Shown piece after piece: positions 16,103 to 24,962 of a DNA stretch of 25,877 nucleotides. A program made the translations under genes and the position numbers. The first letter of the stretch is position 1; every line of letters starts with the position of its first letter. The notes under the pieces were generated by a model that saw only the letters and a list, made by a program, of their open reading frames with translations, had not been told where the DNA came from and did no database searches. The DNA comes from JAAYBQ01 sp035403465. GTDB lineage: Bacteria > Spirochaetota > UBA4802 > UBA5550. The stretch covers positions 1 to 25,877 of the forward strand of contig DAONFG010000043.1 of assembly GCA_035403465.1 (NCBI GenBank). The letters are read 5' to 3'.

Positions 16103-17089
16103 ATGAATTACTATGCTGACAGTAATTATATTCATGCCAAAATATACGCGCTGCATGGTCTGCTCCTTGCACGAAGGGACTATTACAATATTGCAAAGAA
16201 CCTGAATTTCCAGTCTGCCTTTCCCGGCCTTGATACTGGTAATATTAAAAATGACTTCACGGTGATCAAAGAGAAAATATTCGAAAGCCAGGTGAGCGAT
16301 GTGATCTCACTGGCTGAGTCCCCGGTTTCATCCCGCGGACTTTTCCTTCTATTCCTGAGGTGTTTTGAAACTCAGAATCTCAAGCTTCTATGCGCGGAGG
16401 CATTCGGATTGATGCCTTCTCCGTCGATATGGTATGACATCGGGGATTTTGCCGTACTTCACAGAAGTATGCTGCAGGATATTACCGGTATCGAGGCAGT
16501 CGTGGAACTTACCCGTGATACATGGATGAAAAACATATTTGTCTCCGGCGGTACGGCCTCTTTAGAGGAAACTGAACTTGTAATAGACCGGGAAGTGTTA
16601 AGGATTGCAGCGGATTTTCCGTATTTAATAAATTTTCAGGATAGAAGCGGTTCCCTGAAACTGGTTTCAGGGCTTGCTGTTTATCTGCGCATGGCCTGGA
16701 GCAGGCGGCTTCAGCATATCTACCGTATGGACCAGGAGAGTATCAGTAAATATATTGAATCGAACCTGCCGCTTCCGGAATCCACGGGACCGCTGAAGCA
16801 ATATATTGAAGAATGGAACCTGAAATTTCTGAAACAGGTCAATAGTAAGTATACCCCCGGAACTGTGACCGGAGGTGATGGACTTTCCGCTACAGAAAAA
16901 ATTATGGAACAAATCATTCTCGGCGATATCAGCAGAATGTTCCGTGCAGATTTCCATTCAATCAATACTGTAACCTGTTACCTTGTACTGCTGTACAGGC
17001 AGATCAGGAACCTGTTTTCAATAGTTGACGGCCTGCGGTTCGGACTTCCGCCGGATGTGATCATGGAAAATATAATATGTGAGGTATGA
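16103..17089 (+). CDS. atpC: V/A-type ATPase subunit C (central-stalk socket, V0 d-like)
   Basis: This 328-residue soluble, helix-rich protein matches the size of V-type subunit C/NtpC (V0 subunit d), which sits on the rotor ring and receives the central stalk. The C-terminal block YRQIRNLFSIVDGLRFGLP (about 298-316) matches the family's conserved end (E/R-x-x-N-L-R..I..g...g...). An early Y..AKIYAL..LL segment fits the N-terminal helix. Its stop overlaps the start of subunit I in an ATGA. In many bacterial operons this subunit follows E; here it is placed before I. Confidence 0.85.
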   Translation: MNYYADSNYIHAKIYALHGLLLARRDYYNIAKNLNFQSAFPGLDTGNIKNDFTVIKEKIFESQVSDVISLAESPVSSRGLFLLFLRCFETQNLKLLCAEAFGLMPSPSIWYDIGDFAVLHRSMLQDITGIEAVVELTRDTWMKNIFVSGGTASLEETELVIDREVLRIAADFPYLINFQDRSGSLKLVSGLAVYLRMAWSRRLQHIYRMDQESISKYIESNLPLPESTGPLKQYIEEWNLKFLKQVNSKYTPGTVTGGDGLSATEKIMEQIILGDISRMFRADFHSINTVTCYLVLLYRQIRNLFSIVDGLRFGLPPDVIMENIICEV

Positions 17090-19080
17090 TGTTTACCAGG
17101 GCGGACATCAGGAAGGTAAGTATCGCTGTAACAGAAAAAGATTACGGCACGCTTGTTGTCAGACTTGGTAAAAGCAGGCTTATGCACATAGACAGGGAAA
17201 CCGGCGATGAAACTACCTGTGCAGTGAATCCTGAAGCTGTTTTTTCTTTTTCTGTTAATACTATCATTGCTGATAAGATCATCGCTGCCGCAAAAGAATT
17301 TCATTCAGAAACATATTCCGCTCCCGGCGATCCGGAAAATCCTGATACAGTTTTTGATGATATACCGTCCCTGTTAGCCGGGGACTTTGAAGCCGACCTT
17401 CATGAAGCAGAAATAATCAAAAAGAAAGTAAAACAGTATACAGACACCCGTTTAGTTATCGGTATCGAAATTAAATCATTAGAAACAAAACTGGCAGAAA
17501 TCAGGCAGCTGCGCCAGAGCGGTATTGACCTGGAACAGTTGCGCGGGCTAAAAAACATCTCATACATATACGGCAGGGTCAGCGGAAATGAATGGCTGAA
17601 CTCTGTTGATAAAAGGATTTTTTATATCAAAAATGGAGATTATCTTTTAGCAGTTTTCCCGCGGGATTTGAAAGATAATTTTCTGAACAACTTTAAACGG
17701 GAAGGTTTTGAAGACCTTGATGGTATAATAAGACGCGGAAATACGTTGGAGGATGAAGAGTCTGCATCGGTAAAACGTATCACTGAATTGCAGAGGCGTA
17801 TTGCCCGCATCGACACTTTCTATCATGAGAAACTCCAGTACTGGAGAGAGCGTATGAGCTATCTCGAGGCTGTATATTCCATTCTTCTTAAAATCTCCGG
17901 AGCGGAATCGAAATTTCTTTTTTCGGAAGATATTGTTGTCATAAGCGGTTGGATAAATCTGAAGGATGCTGAAAAACTTCGCATCATACTTGAGGATGTA
18001 TGCGGTACCCGGTTCTATTTCAAAACAGGTTCCAGGGTCGAGAGCAGGAGATTCAGGGATAGAATGCCGGTAATCCTTAAAAATAATCTATTGTTCAGAC
18101 CCTTTGAACTCCTGGTACGTATGATGGGTCTCCCGGGCAACAGGGAGATCGATCCGACACCTGCGGCAGCCCTGGCCTATGTTATAATATTCGGAGTCAT
18201 GTTCGGTGATACAGGACAGGGACTTGTTCTGGTCTTAACCGGATTGATGCTTAATGTATATGGTAAAAAAAAATACAGGGCAGGAAATAATATCTCGGAT
18301 TTTGGAAGCATCATGACATGGTGCGGATTCTCAGCGGCTGCATTCGGTCTTCTATACGGCAGCTTTTTCAGTTATGAACATTTTATACCCGCACTTCTTT
18401 TCCATCCTATGGAGAACATGATGCAGCTCCTCCTGATGGCTATAATGATGGGCACAGTCTTCATCTCGCTGGGACTTCTTCTTAATATTATTAACGGCCT
18501 GCTGGCGGGCAGGTATGAAGATTCGCTTTGCGGTGCAAGGGGGATGCCGGGTCTTGCAATCTATGGATCCTGCATTTTTTTTGCCATGCGGTTCATACTC
18601 GCAGGTAAAGTGCCGGGTACACAGGAAATAATTTCAGCACTCGCTTTCCCCGCCGCAGTTTTTTGCCTCAGGGGACCGCTGGAATTTATTTTTTTTCATG
18701 GAGAACATATTTTCCATAACGGACTGTTTGAGTACATTGTTGAAACAATCATCGAGATTATGGAAATGTTCTCGGGATTCCTTGGGAACACTATCTCGTA
18801 TATAAGGGCCGGGGCATTCGCGCTGAGCCATGCCGGCCTTAGCTTAGCTGTGTTTACCCTGGCCGGAATTGTTGATCCATCTATGAACAGCATAGGCGCA
18901 ATCTTAGTTATAGTCACAGGCAATATTTTTATAATTCTTCTCGAGGGTCTTGTGTGCGGTATCCAGTCGATGAGGCTTGAATATTACGAATTTTTCGGTA
19001 AATTCTTTAAAGGGGATGGAGTAGCTTTTACGCCGTTCTCGCTGGGTCTGAAACAGGTAAAAGATGGAGGCATTGAATGA
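17086..19080 (+). CDS. atpI: V/A-type ATPase membrane subunit I (a-subunit)
   Basis: This 664-residue protein has the two-part structure of subunit I/a. A cytoplasmic N-terminal half (about 1-350) contains coiled coils (EAEIIKKKVKQYTD, ITELQRRIARID). The C-terminal membrane half has about seven or eight helices. FGVMFGDTGQGLVL lies at the start of the membrane domain. SYIRAGAFALSHAGLSLAVF near the C-terminus carries the essential Arg (about residue 574) that faces the rotor-ring glutamate and allows ion transfer. The family uses this interface for proton or sodium translocation. The start overlaps the subunit C stop as ATGA; a second ATG follows immediately. Confidence 0.93.
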   Translation: MMFTRADIRKVSIAVTEKDYGTLVVRLGKSRLMHIDRETGDETTCAVNPEAVFSFSVNTIIADKIIAAAKEFHSETYSAPGDPENPDTVFDDIPSLLAGDFEADLHEAEIIKKKVKQYTDTRLVIGIEIKSLETKLAEIRQLRQSGIDLEQLRGLKNISYIYGRVSGNEWLNSVDKRIFYIKNGDYLLAVFPRDLKDNFLNNFKREGFEDLDGIIRRGNTLEDEESASVKRITELQRRIARIDTFYHEKLQYWRERMSYLEAVYSILLKISGAESKFLFSEDIVVISGWINLKDAEKLRIILEDVCGTRFYFKTGSRVESRRFRDRMPVILKNNLLFRPFELLVRMMGLPGNREIDPTPAAALAYVIIFGVMFGDTGQGLVLVLTGLMLNVYGKKKYRAGNNISDFGSIMTWCGFSAAAFGLLYGSFFSYEHFIPALLFHPMENMMQLLLMAIMMGTVFISLGLLLNIINGLLAGRYEDSLCGARGMPGLAIYGSCIFFAMRFILAGKVPGTQEIISALAFPAAVFCLRGPLEFIFFHGEHIFHNGLFEYIVETIIEIMEMFSGFLGNTISYIRAGAFALSHAGLSLAVFTLAGIVDPSMNSIGAILVIVTGNIFIILLEGLVCGIQSMRLEYYEFFGKFFKGDGVAFTPFSLGLKQVKDGGIE

Positions 19081-19421
19081 ATAATAAAAGAAGATTTTTT
19101 AAAGTCAGTTTTACATTTATCATAACTGCGGGACTTATTGTTTTTATAAAGGCACTCGCTCTTGCTGCGGCCGCGGATGTCCAGGGGACTGCTGTGGTGC
19201 CGGACGGGCACCGTGTCATGATCGCTTATGCTGCGATGGGATCGGTTGGTCTGTCGTGTATTACCAGTGCATACGCGCTGGCAAAGATCGGTTCAGCGGC
19301 AATGGGTGCAATGAGCGAAAAACCTGAGATCGGCGGGCGTGCCCTGATATTCCTGGGAATGGCCGAAGGTATCGCGATCTACGGGCTTATAATAGCTATC
19401 ATGCTGATAAACAAGATATGA
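19077..19421 (+). CDS. atpK: V/A-type ATPase proteolipid subunit K (rotor ring c-subunit)
   Basis: This 114-residue proteolipid has a basic N-terminus and a hydrophobic segment (7-33) that looks like a cleavable signal peptide, as in Thermus V-ATPase c. A two-helix hairpin follows: helix one about 45-78 with small residues (AYAAMGSVGLS), a polar loop SEKPE (80-84), then helix two LIFLGMAEGIAIYGL (90-104) with the ion-binding Glu97. With a single hairpin it is an 8-kDa-type c-subunit after cleavage, not the duplicated 16-kDa type. No Gln of the kind used by sodium-binding rings is visible in helix one, which leans towards protons (weak inference). ATGA overlap with subunit I. Confidence 0.92.
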   Translation: MNNKRRFFKVSFTFIITAGLIVFIKALALAAAADVQGTAVVPDGHRVMIAYAAMGSVGLSCITSAYALAKIGSAAMGAMSEKPEIGGRALIFLGMAEGIAIYGLIIAIMLINKI

Positions 19422-19732
19422 CCTGTATGGATTGTGTGTATCTTATAGGGGACGTCCATACCGTCAACACCTTCAGGATCTGCGGTATCGAGGGCTTTGC
19501 AGCGGGTGGGGAACCGGCTCAGGTTATACTCGGGAGATTGCTTGTTAAAAGGGATGCGGCCGTGATACTTGTAACGCGTGAGTTCGCTGAATCACTTTCA
19601 GATACAATCAGGAAGGTTAACCTTGAATCCGGCGGGAGAGTTATAATAGAGATTCCCGGTGTCGATGACATCCGCGGTTTCGGAAGGTCGCTCACAAGCT
19701 ACATCACGGAAGCGCTGGGAGTTGCCCTGTAG
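19418..19732 (+). CDS. atpF: V/A-type ATPase central-stalk subunit F
   Basis: This 104-residue protein has the subunit F (NtpG) Rossmann-like pattern: YLIGDVHTVNTFRICGIEG near the N-terminus, AAVILVTREFAE in the middle and VIIEIPG towards the end. It binds subunit D in the rotating central stalk and modulates ATPase activity. The start overlaps the K stop as ATGA. A second ATG three codons in is an alternative. Confidence 0.9.
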   Translation: MTCMDCVYLIGDVHTVNTFRICGIEGFAAGGEPAQVILGRLLVKRDAAVILVTREFAESLSDTIRKVNLESGGRVIIEIPGVDDIRGFGRSLTSYITEALGVAL

Positions 19733-20395
19733 GTGCGTATGGGTAATCCAATGAATAAAAAGATGACCGCTGATATTCAAAGGGGTGATACCGCCCCCCT
19801 TATCGATTCCCTGCGAGAAATCATCCAACTCAAAATTGAAGAGGTCAACCGGGCAGCTGATCATGAAATTGAAGTGATTGACGGTGAACTTTTCAGTGAG
19901 ATTGAGGAATTCAGGGAATCGCAGCGGACAATGCATGAAGAGATTATTAAATATGAAGGTGCGAAGATCAGGAACCTCGCCTCGACCGGTATGAAGAAAC
20001 AGAAGCTTGAAGGTATTGAATTATTCATTGGAAGGATCATTGATGATGCAGCGGGATTGATCAGGAATAACCCGCGCTATTTTGATTTTCTTAACAGCTG
20101 CGTAATTTCTGCTCTTGATAACGTGAAAGGGGGGAGTGCAACTCTCCTTGTCTCACAGGCAGACCTGTCATATGCCGGTGATGTGACTGATAAAATCAGG
20201 GCAGGCGGATATACATTCAAAATAAACATATCTGCTGATGACCGTGTAAAAACGGGGGGTGCCATGGTGATTGATGATGACGCTGAAGTTATTTATAACA
20301 ACAGTGTTGAAAGAATTGTGTACAGAAAAAAAGAACAGATCAGGCGCGAAATTGTCAGGAGCCTGAAAGAACCTGGAGTAAACCAGGATGGTTAG
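19733..20395 (+). CDS. atpE: V/A-type ATPase peripheral stalk subunit E
   Basis: This 220-residue protein has an N-terminal charged helix (about 25-90, coiled-coil partner of subunit H/G) and a globular C-terminal domain. GGAMVIDDDAEVIYNNSVE and the basic end RKKEQIRREIVRSL match the conserved end of V-type subunit E (G.v....g.i...NT...R). With subunit H it links the catalytic head to membrane subunit I. The start shown is a GTG right after the subunit F stop. ATG 19739, with AGGT just upstream, and ATG 19751 are alternatives. Confidence 0.85.
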   Translation: MRMGNPMNKKMTADIQRGDTAPLIDSLREIIQLKIEEVNRAADHEIEVIDGELFSEIEEFRESQRTMHEEIIKYEGAKIRNLASTGMKKQKLEGIELFIGRIIDDAAGLIRNNPRYFDFLNSCVISALDNVKGGSATLLVSQADLSYAGDVTDKIRAGGYTFKINISADDRVKTGGAMVIDDDAEVIYNNSVERIVYRKKEQIRREIVRSLKEPGVNQDG

Positions 20396-20398
20396 CCT

Positions 20399-22192
20399 GT
20401 GAATGAACAGGGATTAACAGGGAAAATTATAAGTGTTAACGGACCTATTGTCAGGGCAACGGGGCTTAAGGGCGCAGGTATGCTCGATATGGCCGAGGTC
20501 GGGCCGTTTAAACTGATAGGCGAAGTAATAAGGTTCCAGAACGAGGTGGCGGTTATACAGGTCTACGAGGATAATACGGGCCTCAAGCCAGGGGACACGG
20601 TCTCCACGTCGGGCAGGCCGCTTTCAGTTCTTCTGGGCCCCGGCCTTATATCGAATATATATGACGGCATACAGCGGCCGCTGATAAGCCTTGAGAAGCT
20701 TACAGGTTCATTCATCACAAAAGGGGTCAAGGCTTCGCCTCTTGATACTGAAAAGAAATGGGATCTGCAGGTCAGGGCGTCTGCTGGTGATGATGTACAC
20801 GGCGGTACTATCATCGGTGAGATAAGGGAAAGCAGTGCTGTTATACACAAAGTCATTGTGCCGCCGGCAATAACCGGTAAAATAGAATTTATTACAGGGA
20901 ATGGTGAGTATAATATTGAGCAGGAGATATACAGGGTAAAGACTGAGAGCGGTGTATTCTCCGGCAGGCTGGCAAACTACTGGCCCGTTCGTATCGCCAG
21001 GCCTTTTAGTAAAAAGAAAAAATCATCCGTTCCTCTTGTTACAGGCCAGAGGATCATCGACACCTTCTTCCCCATAGCAAGGGGCGGCACGGCAGCCATT
21101 CCCGGTGGTTTCGGTACGGGAAAGACAATGACTCAGCACGCGCTTGCCAAGTGGTGCGACGCAGAAATAATTGTATACATAGGATGCGGTGAAAGGGGGA
21201 ACGAGATGACTGATGTACTGAACGAATTCCCCAAACTTGTTGACCCCAGGTCAGGCCGTCCCCTCATGGAACGGACCGTTATGATAGCCAATACATCGAA
21301 CATGCCTGTTGCCGCGCGCGAGGTGAGCATATATACCGGGGTAACCATAGCCGAGTATTACCGCGATATGGGATACAGCGTTGCCATTATGGCCGATTCG
21401 ACCTCGCGCTGGGCAGAGGCACTGCGCGAACTTTCGAGCAGGCTGGGGGACATGCCCGCAGAGGAGGGTTTCCCTTCTTACCTTGCAACAAGGCTTGCCG
21501 AATTTTACGAAAGGTCAGGTTACGTAGACACGCTGGGTGGAGGCGACGGCAGTATATCGATCATAGGTGCAGTTTCGCCGCCGGGCGGCGACTTTTCAGA
21601 GCCGGTTACTCAGCACACGACACGCTTTGTGCGGTGCTTCTGGGCTCTTGACAAAGTGCTTGCCGATGCCCGTCACTACCCGTCAATAAGCTGGATAGAC
21701 AGCTACAGTGAATACATCGATGACATCAAAGACTGGTGGCTCAACGTTGACAGCGGCTGGCAGAAGGTAAGGAAAGATGCGCTTAATATACTCCTCGAGG
21801 AGAACCGGCTGCAGCAGATAGTAAAACTGGTAGGACCTGACGCTCTGCCTGTAGGTGAGAGGTTCCTGCTCTTCTGCGCGGAGCTGATCAAAAACGGTTT
21901 CCTGCAGCAGAATGCGTTTGATCCGAAGGATATGTACAGCACGCCGCAGAAGCAGATGAAGCTTCTTAAAATTATCACAGGGTTTTATGCAGCAGGGAAC
22001 AAACACCTTGAGGCAGGAGCCGCTCTGCAGGATTTGCTGAATCTGAAAAGCATATCTGAAATCACCAGGCTTAAATCTGATACGGGTAACGATGAGCTTG
22101 ATAAAATAGATGAATTTGAAAAGAGACTCGAGGCTGATTTTTCCGGTTTGACTGAGAGACTTAAACAGGGAGGGGCTGGTGACAGAACGTGA
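20399..22192 (+). CDS. atpA: V/A-type ATPase catalytic subunit A
   Basis: This 597-residue protein is the usual length for catalytic subunit A. It has a beta-barrel N-terminus (GKIISVNGPIVRATGL), the extra bulge domain before the nucleotide-binding fold, and a P-loop PGGFGTGKT (235-243) with Lys242 and Thr243. CGERGNEMTDVL (263-274) carries the catalytic Glu265. MADSTSRWAEALREL and PPGGDFSEPVTQ are typical of the family. Six-helix C-terminal domains close the protein. It hydrolyses or makes ATP at A/B interfaces. GTG is the only reasonable start: the nearby ATG at 20403 is in another frame and stops at once. Confidence 0.96.
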   Translation: MNEQGLTGKIISVNGPIVRATGLKGAGMLDMAEVGPFKLIGEVIRFQNEVAVIQVYEDNTGLKPGDTVSTSGRPLSVLLGPGLISNIYDGIQRPLISLEKLTGSFITKGVKASPLDTEKKWDLQVRASAGDDVHGGTIIGEIRESSAVIHKVIVPPAITGKIEFITGNGEYNIEQEIYRVKTESGVFSGRLANYWPVRIARPFSKKKKSSVPLVTGQRIIDTFFPIARGGTAAIPGGFGTGKTMTQHALAKWCDAEIIVYIGCGERGNEMTDVLNEFPKLVDPRSGRPLMERTVMIANTSNMPVAAREVSIYTGVTIAEYYRDMGYSVAIMADSTSRWAEALRELSSRLGDMPAEEGFPSYLATRLAEFYERSGYVDTLGGGDGSISIIGAVSPPGGDFSEPVTQHTTRFVRCFWALDKVLADARHYPSISWIDSYSEYIDDIKDWWLNVDSGWQKVRKDALNILLEENRLQQIVKLVGPDALPVGERFLLFCAELIKNGFLQQNAFDPKDMYSTPQKQMKLLKIITGFYAAGNKHLEAGAALQDLLNLKSISEITRLKSDTGNDELDKIDEFEKRLEADFSGLTERLKQGGAGDRT

Positions 22193-23567
22193 ATATATGA
22201 ACGTCGCCGGGATTACGGGCCCTCTTATAATAGTCGAGGGTGTGAAGAATGTCGGTTACGGAGAGCTTGTTGAAATACGGACACCTTCGGGCGAGATCAG
22301 GATAGGGCAGACGCTTGAGGTTGATGAGGACAAGGCTATAGTACAGGTATTTGAAGGCACCTCCGGCCTGTCACAGAAGAATATGCGTACGGTATTCCTG
22401 GGTAAGACACTTGAGATTCCGGTGCACCGCGATATGCTGGGCAGGGTGTTTGATGGTCTCGGGAGGCCGATTGACGGCGCTCCGCAGGTCGTGTCCGATA
22501 TCATGCGCGATGTTAACGGACTCCCCATGAACCCTTACAGCAGGGAGTACCCCCGTGACTTTATCCAGACCGGCATTTCTGCCATTGACGGAATGAACAC
22601 GCTGATCCGCGGCCAGAAGCTCCCGGTATTTTCCGGGAGCGGTATGCCGCATAACAGGATAGCGGCCCAAATTGCAAAGCAGGCAAAGATACTTACATCC
22701 GAAGAGGAGTTCACGGTAGTATTTGCGGCAATGGGTGTAAAATTCGACGTAGCCTATTACTTTATCAGTTCACTGGAGGAGAGCGGCGTACTCGATAACT
22801 CCGCGGTATTCCTGAGCCTTGCAAATTCCCCTTCAATAGAAAGACTGATTACGCCCAAGGCCGCGCTTACACTAGCTGAACACCTGGCCTATGACCTGAA
22901 CATGCACGTGCTGGTGATACTCACGGACATGACAAACTACTGCGAGTCTCTGCGAGAACTTTCCAGTTCTCGCGGTGAGATCCCTTCAAGGAAGGGCTAT
23001 CCCGGGTATCTTTACAGCGACCTTGCATCAATATATGAGAGGTCAGGCCGCCTTAAGGGGAGGAGCGGATCGATCACCCAGATACCCATACTCACCATGC
23101 CCAGCGATGACATATCGCACCCTGTTCCTGACCTTACGGGGTACATCACCGAGGGGCAGATTGTACTCGAGAGGGAACTCTTCAACCGCGGGATATACCC
23201 GCCGATCGCGGGGCTGCCGTCACTCTCGCGTCTAATGAAGGACGGTATAGGCGAAGGGCGCACAAGGAAAGACCATGCAGGGCTTGCCGCGCAGTTATTT
23301 GCATGCTACGCCAGGGTAAAGAGGATAAGGTCACTTGCCGCGATCGTTGGCGAAGAGGAGCTCTCAAAGCTTGACAGGCTTTACCTGCGCTTCGGCAAAG
23401 CTTTCGAGGAGGAATTCCTCAGCCAGGGGTACGATGAGAACAGGGACATCGGGACCACGCTTGCTATCGGATGGAAAATGCTTTCGTATCTGCCCGAGGA
23501 TGAGCTCTACCGCATTTCGCGCGAGGATATACAGAGATACTATATCCCTGACAAGGGAGGCGCATGA
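22179..23567 (+). CDS. atpB: V/A-type ATPase regulatory subunit B
   Basis: This 462-residue non-catalytic B subunit lacks a Walker A loop; the corresponding place reads FSGSGMPHN (151-159), as expected for B. LYSDLASIYERSGR (278-291) contains the Arg that reaches into the A-subunit active site. The start is GTG 22179, 14 bp inside the end of subunit A, supported by a GGGAGGGG ribosome site. ATG 22197 has none. The overlap suggests coupled synthesis of the A3B3 head partners. Confidence 0.95.
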   Translation: MTEREYMNVAGITGPLIIVEGVKNVGYGELVEIRTPSGEIRIGQTLEVDEDKAIVQVFEGTSGLSQKNMRTVFLGKTLEIPVHRDMLGRVFDGLGRPIDGAPQVVSDIMRDVNGLPMNPYSREYPRDFIQTGISAIDGMNTLIRGQKLPVFSGSGMPHNRIAAQIAKQAKILTSEEEFTVVFAAMGVKFDVAYYFISSLEESGVLDNSAVFLSLANSPSIERLITPKAALTLAEHLAYDLNMHVLVILTDMTNYCESLRELSSSRGEIPSRKGYPGYLYSDLASIYERSGRLKGRSGSITQIPILTMPSDDISHPVPDLTGYITEGQIVLERELFNRGIYPPIAGLPSLSRLMKDGIGEGRTRKDHAGLAAQLFACYARVKRIRSLAAIVGEEELSKLDRLYLRFGKAFEEEFLSQGYDENRDIGTTLAIGWKMLSYLPEDELYRISREDIQRYYIPDKGGA

Positions 23568-24193
23568 TGCAGAGGATTGATATTGCGCCTACAAAATCGA
23601 ACCTGAGAAAGGTTAAATCCGACCTTGAATTCGCGTACGAGGGATTTGACCTGCTCAACCAGAAGAGGGAGATACTTGTCATGGAGATTGTAAAGACCAT
23701 TAAAAGTATCAAAGAAGTTGAATCCGGACTTAAAGCAGCACTTGATGAACTGTACATGAAGTACAGGACTGCAGCCGTTGAGAGCGGCCCTGAACTTCTT
23801 GCAGTCAAGTCGTTCTCTGAAAAGTTAAACTATACACTGGAAAGGGAGACCACGCGGCTCATGGGTATAACGATAACCGGTTACACTTTGCAGCAGGGGC
23901 CTTTAACTGTGAATGCATCAATGGCCGGTACAGGGGCATCGTATGACATGATCAAGGTGAAGTCGCTTCCGGTATTACAGCTGATAATAAAGTACGCCTC
24001 ACTTGCAAAAAAAGTATTTCTGCTCTCAGCCGAATTAAAGAAAGTACAGCGCAAGGTGAATGCCCTTGAAAAAATTTTCATTCCTTCGTACGAGGATACA
24101 AAGAAGTATATAACTGACAGGCTTGAAGAGATCGACAGGGAGGAGATTTTTATCAAGAAACTGATCGGGCGCAGGCAGGGACAGCGGGAATGA
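23564..24193 (+). CDS. atpD: V/A-type ATPase central-stalk subunit D
   Basis: This 209-residue protein forms the long antiparallel coiled coil of the rotor shaft. APTKSNLRKVKSDLEFAYEG (8-27) and LLNQKREIL (30-38) make up the N-terminal helix. RKVNALEKIFIP (163-174) and the charged C-terminal helix match the conserved end of subunit D. It transmits rotation between the A3B3 head and the C/K-ring. The start overlaps subunit B as ATGA, with a second ATG immediately after. Its own stop overlaps the start of the microprotein gene at 24190. Confidence 0.94.
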   Translation: MMQRIDIAPTKSNLRKVKSDLEFAYEGFDLLNQKREILVMEIVKTIKSIKEVESGLKAALDELYMKYRTAAVESGPELLAVKSFSEKLNYTLERETTRLMGITITGYTLQQGPLTVNASMAGTGASYDMIKVKSLPVLQLIIKYASLAKKVFLLSAELKKVQRKVNALEKIFIPSYEDTKKYITDRLEEIDREEIFIKKLIGRRQGQRE

Positions 24194-24318
24194 AAACCGG
24201 GAACGGGAAGAAAAGAAGAATATATTTTTTCGCGGCTTATATATTTCTTATCATAGTCAATATTATTATACTTGTTCTTGGCGTTATACTGGCGCTGCGT
24301 ATTATCCGTATTTTTTAG
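24190..24318 (+). CDS. 42-residue single-TM microprotein at the end of the V-ATPase operon
   Basis: This short gene starts with an ATGA overlap with the subunit D stop, the same junction used at I, K, F and D in this operon. It runs to TAG at 24318. The N-terminus is basic (MKTGNGKKRRI), followed by an uninterrupted hydrophobic helix (about residues 12-36, Y/F/I/L/V-rich) and a short tail with two Arg (R37, R40). By the positive-inside rule the basic N-terminus would be cytoplasmic. I do not recognise a family. The coupling suggests it is made together with the ATPase and might sit by the K-ring or subunit I as an accessory membrane protein (inference). AGCGGGA upstream could help initiation. 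Confidence 0.6.
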   Translation: MKTGNGKKRRIYFFAAYIFLIIVNIIILVLGVILALRIIRIF

Positions 24319-24502
24319 CAATCTGAATAAACTTCTGCGGGCCTGGCCTCCTGGTGGCGGGAGTCGGGATACCGCATGAATACCCTCATTTAAGTAATAA
24401 GCAGTTTTCTGAAAAAAGGAATAATCTGCAACATAAAATACCGGTGTATGTCTAATAATTTAGAATGGTATATTTATATCATCCATGAAAAGGAGGTATG
24501 AT

Positions 24503-24727
24503 ATGAATATAAAAGTAGTATTCGTTGACAACAAGGAAGGATTTGTTGATTCGATGATCCTTGACCAGATGATTGAATGGAACAGGATCAGGATGTTCAT
24601 GAGATCTGACGGGTGGACCATGGTGGGAATAAATCCCATGAGGGGTACAGGCGGTACATATGAAGGCGTCGACAGGCGTGGAAGGTACGGTTTATTTGAT
24701 AAGTCTGCATTCAGGATAGCAGCTTAA
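24503..24727 (+). CDS. Small GSU3473-like protein
   Basis: This 74-residue protein starts at 24503, where AAAAGGAGG with a 6-nt spacer gives a near-ideal ribosome site. The in-frame ATG at 24485 lies upstream of that site and is unlikely. The sequence (MNIKVVFVDNKEGFVD, then MRSDGWTMVGINPMRG and YEGVDRRGRYG) resembles the small GSU3473-type family known from Desulfobacterota: a short beta domain, a GW..vG.dpiRG segment and a terminal Y.G.eRR motif. The match is from memory of the pattern. No function is known. It stands alone, 184 bp after the ATPase microprotein gene and convergent with the kinase-like gene. Confidence 0.65.
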   Translation: MNIKVVFVDNKEGFVDSMILDQMIEWNRIRMFMRSDGWTMVGINPMRGTGGTYEGVDRRGRYGLFDKSAFRIAA

Positions 24728-24901
24728 GTCCCCGGTTCAGGCAGTGCCCGGTTAATTTTATATATCATCTCCTGCAGTTGAGTAGAAGAGTATTTTAACA
24801 AGCTTATCGCGATTTAGTTTGAGTAAACAGTCAGTGCTGATATCACTTATCAGATAGAATATTTCCGAAAAATACACAGAAATTTAACAGTCCATCAAAA
24901 C

Positions 24902-24927
24902 ATAATACAGGGTTACCCCGGTATTAT
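24902..24927. terminator. Hairpin between convergent genes, probable bidirectional terminator
   Basis: ATAATAC (24902-24908) pairs with GTATTAT (24921-24927), and GGG (24910-24912) with CCC across a TTA loop, with a small internal mismatch. It lies in the 235-bp gap between two genes that face each other. T-runs on either side are short. Confidence 0.45.
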
Positions 24928-24962
24928 TTACAGTCAGTGTTTGTGAAATCCAGTCTGATATT

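Noticed and set aside
24338..24375. GC-rich stretch as an intrinsic terminator of the ATPase operon
   Set aside because: Possible stems are short and interrupted and no T-run follows.
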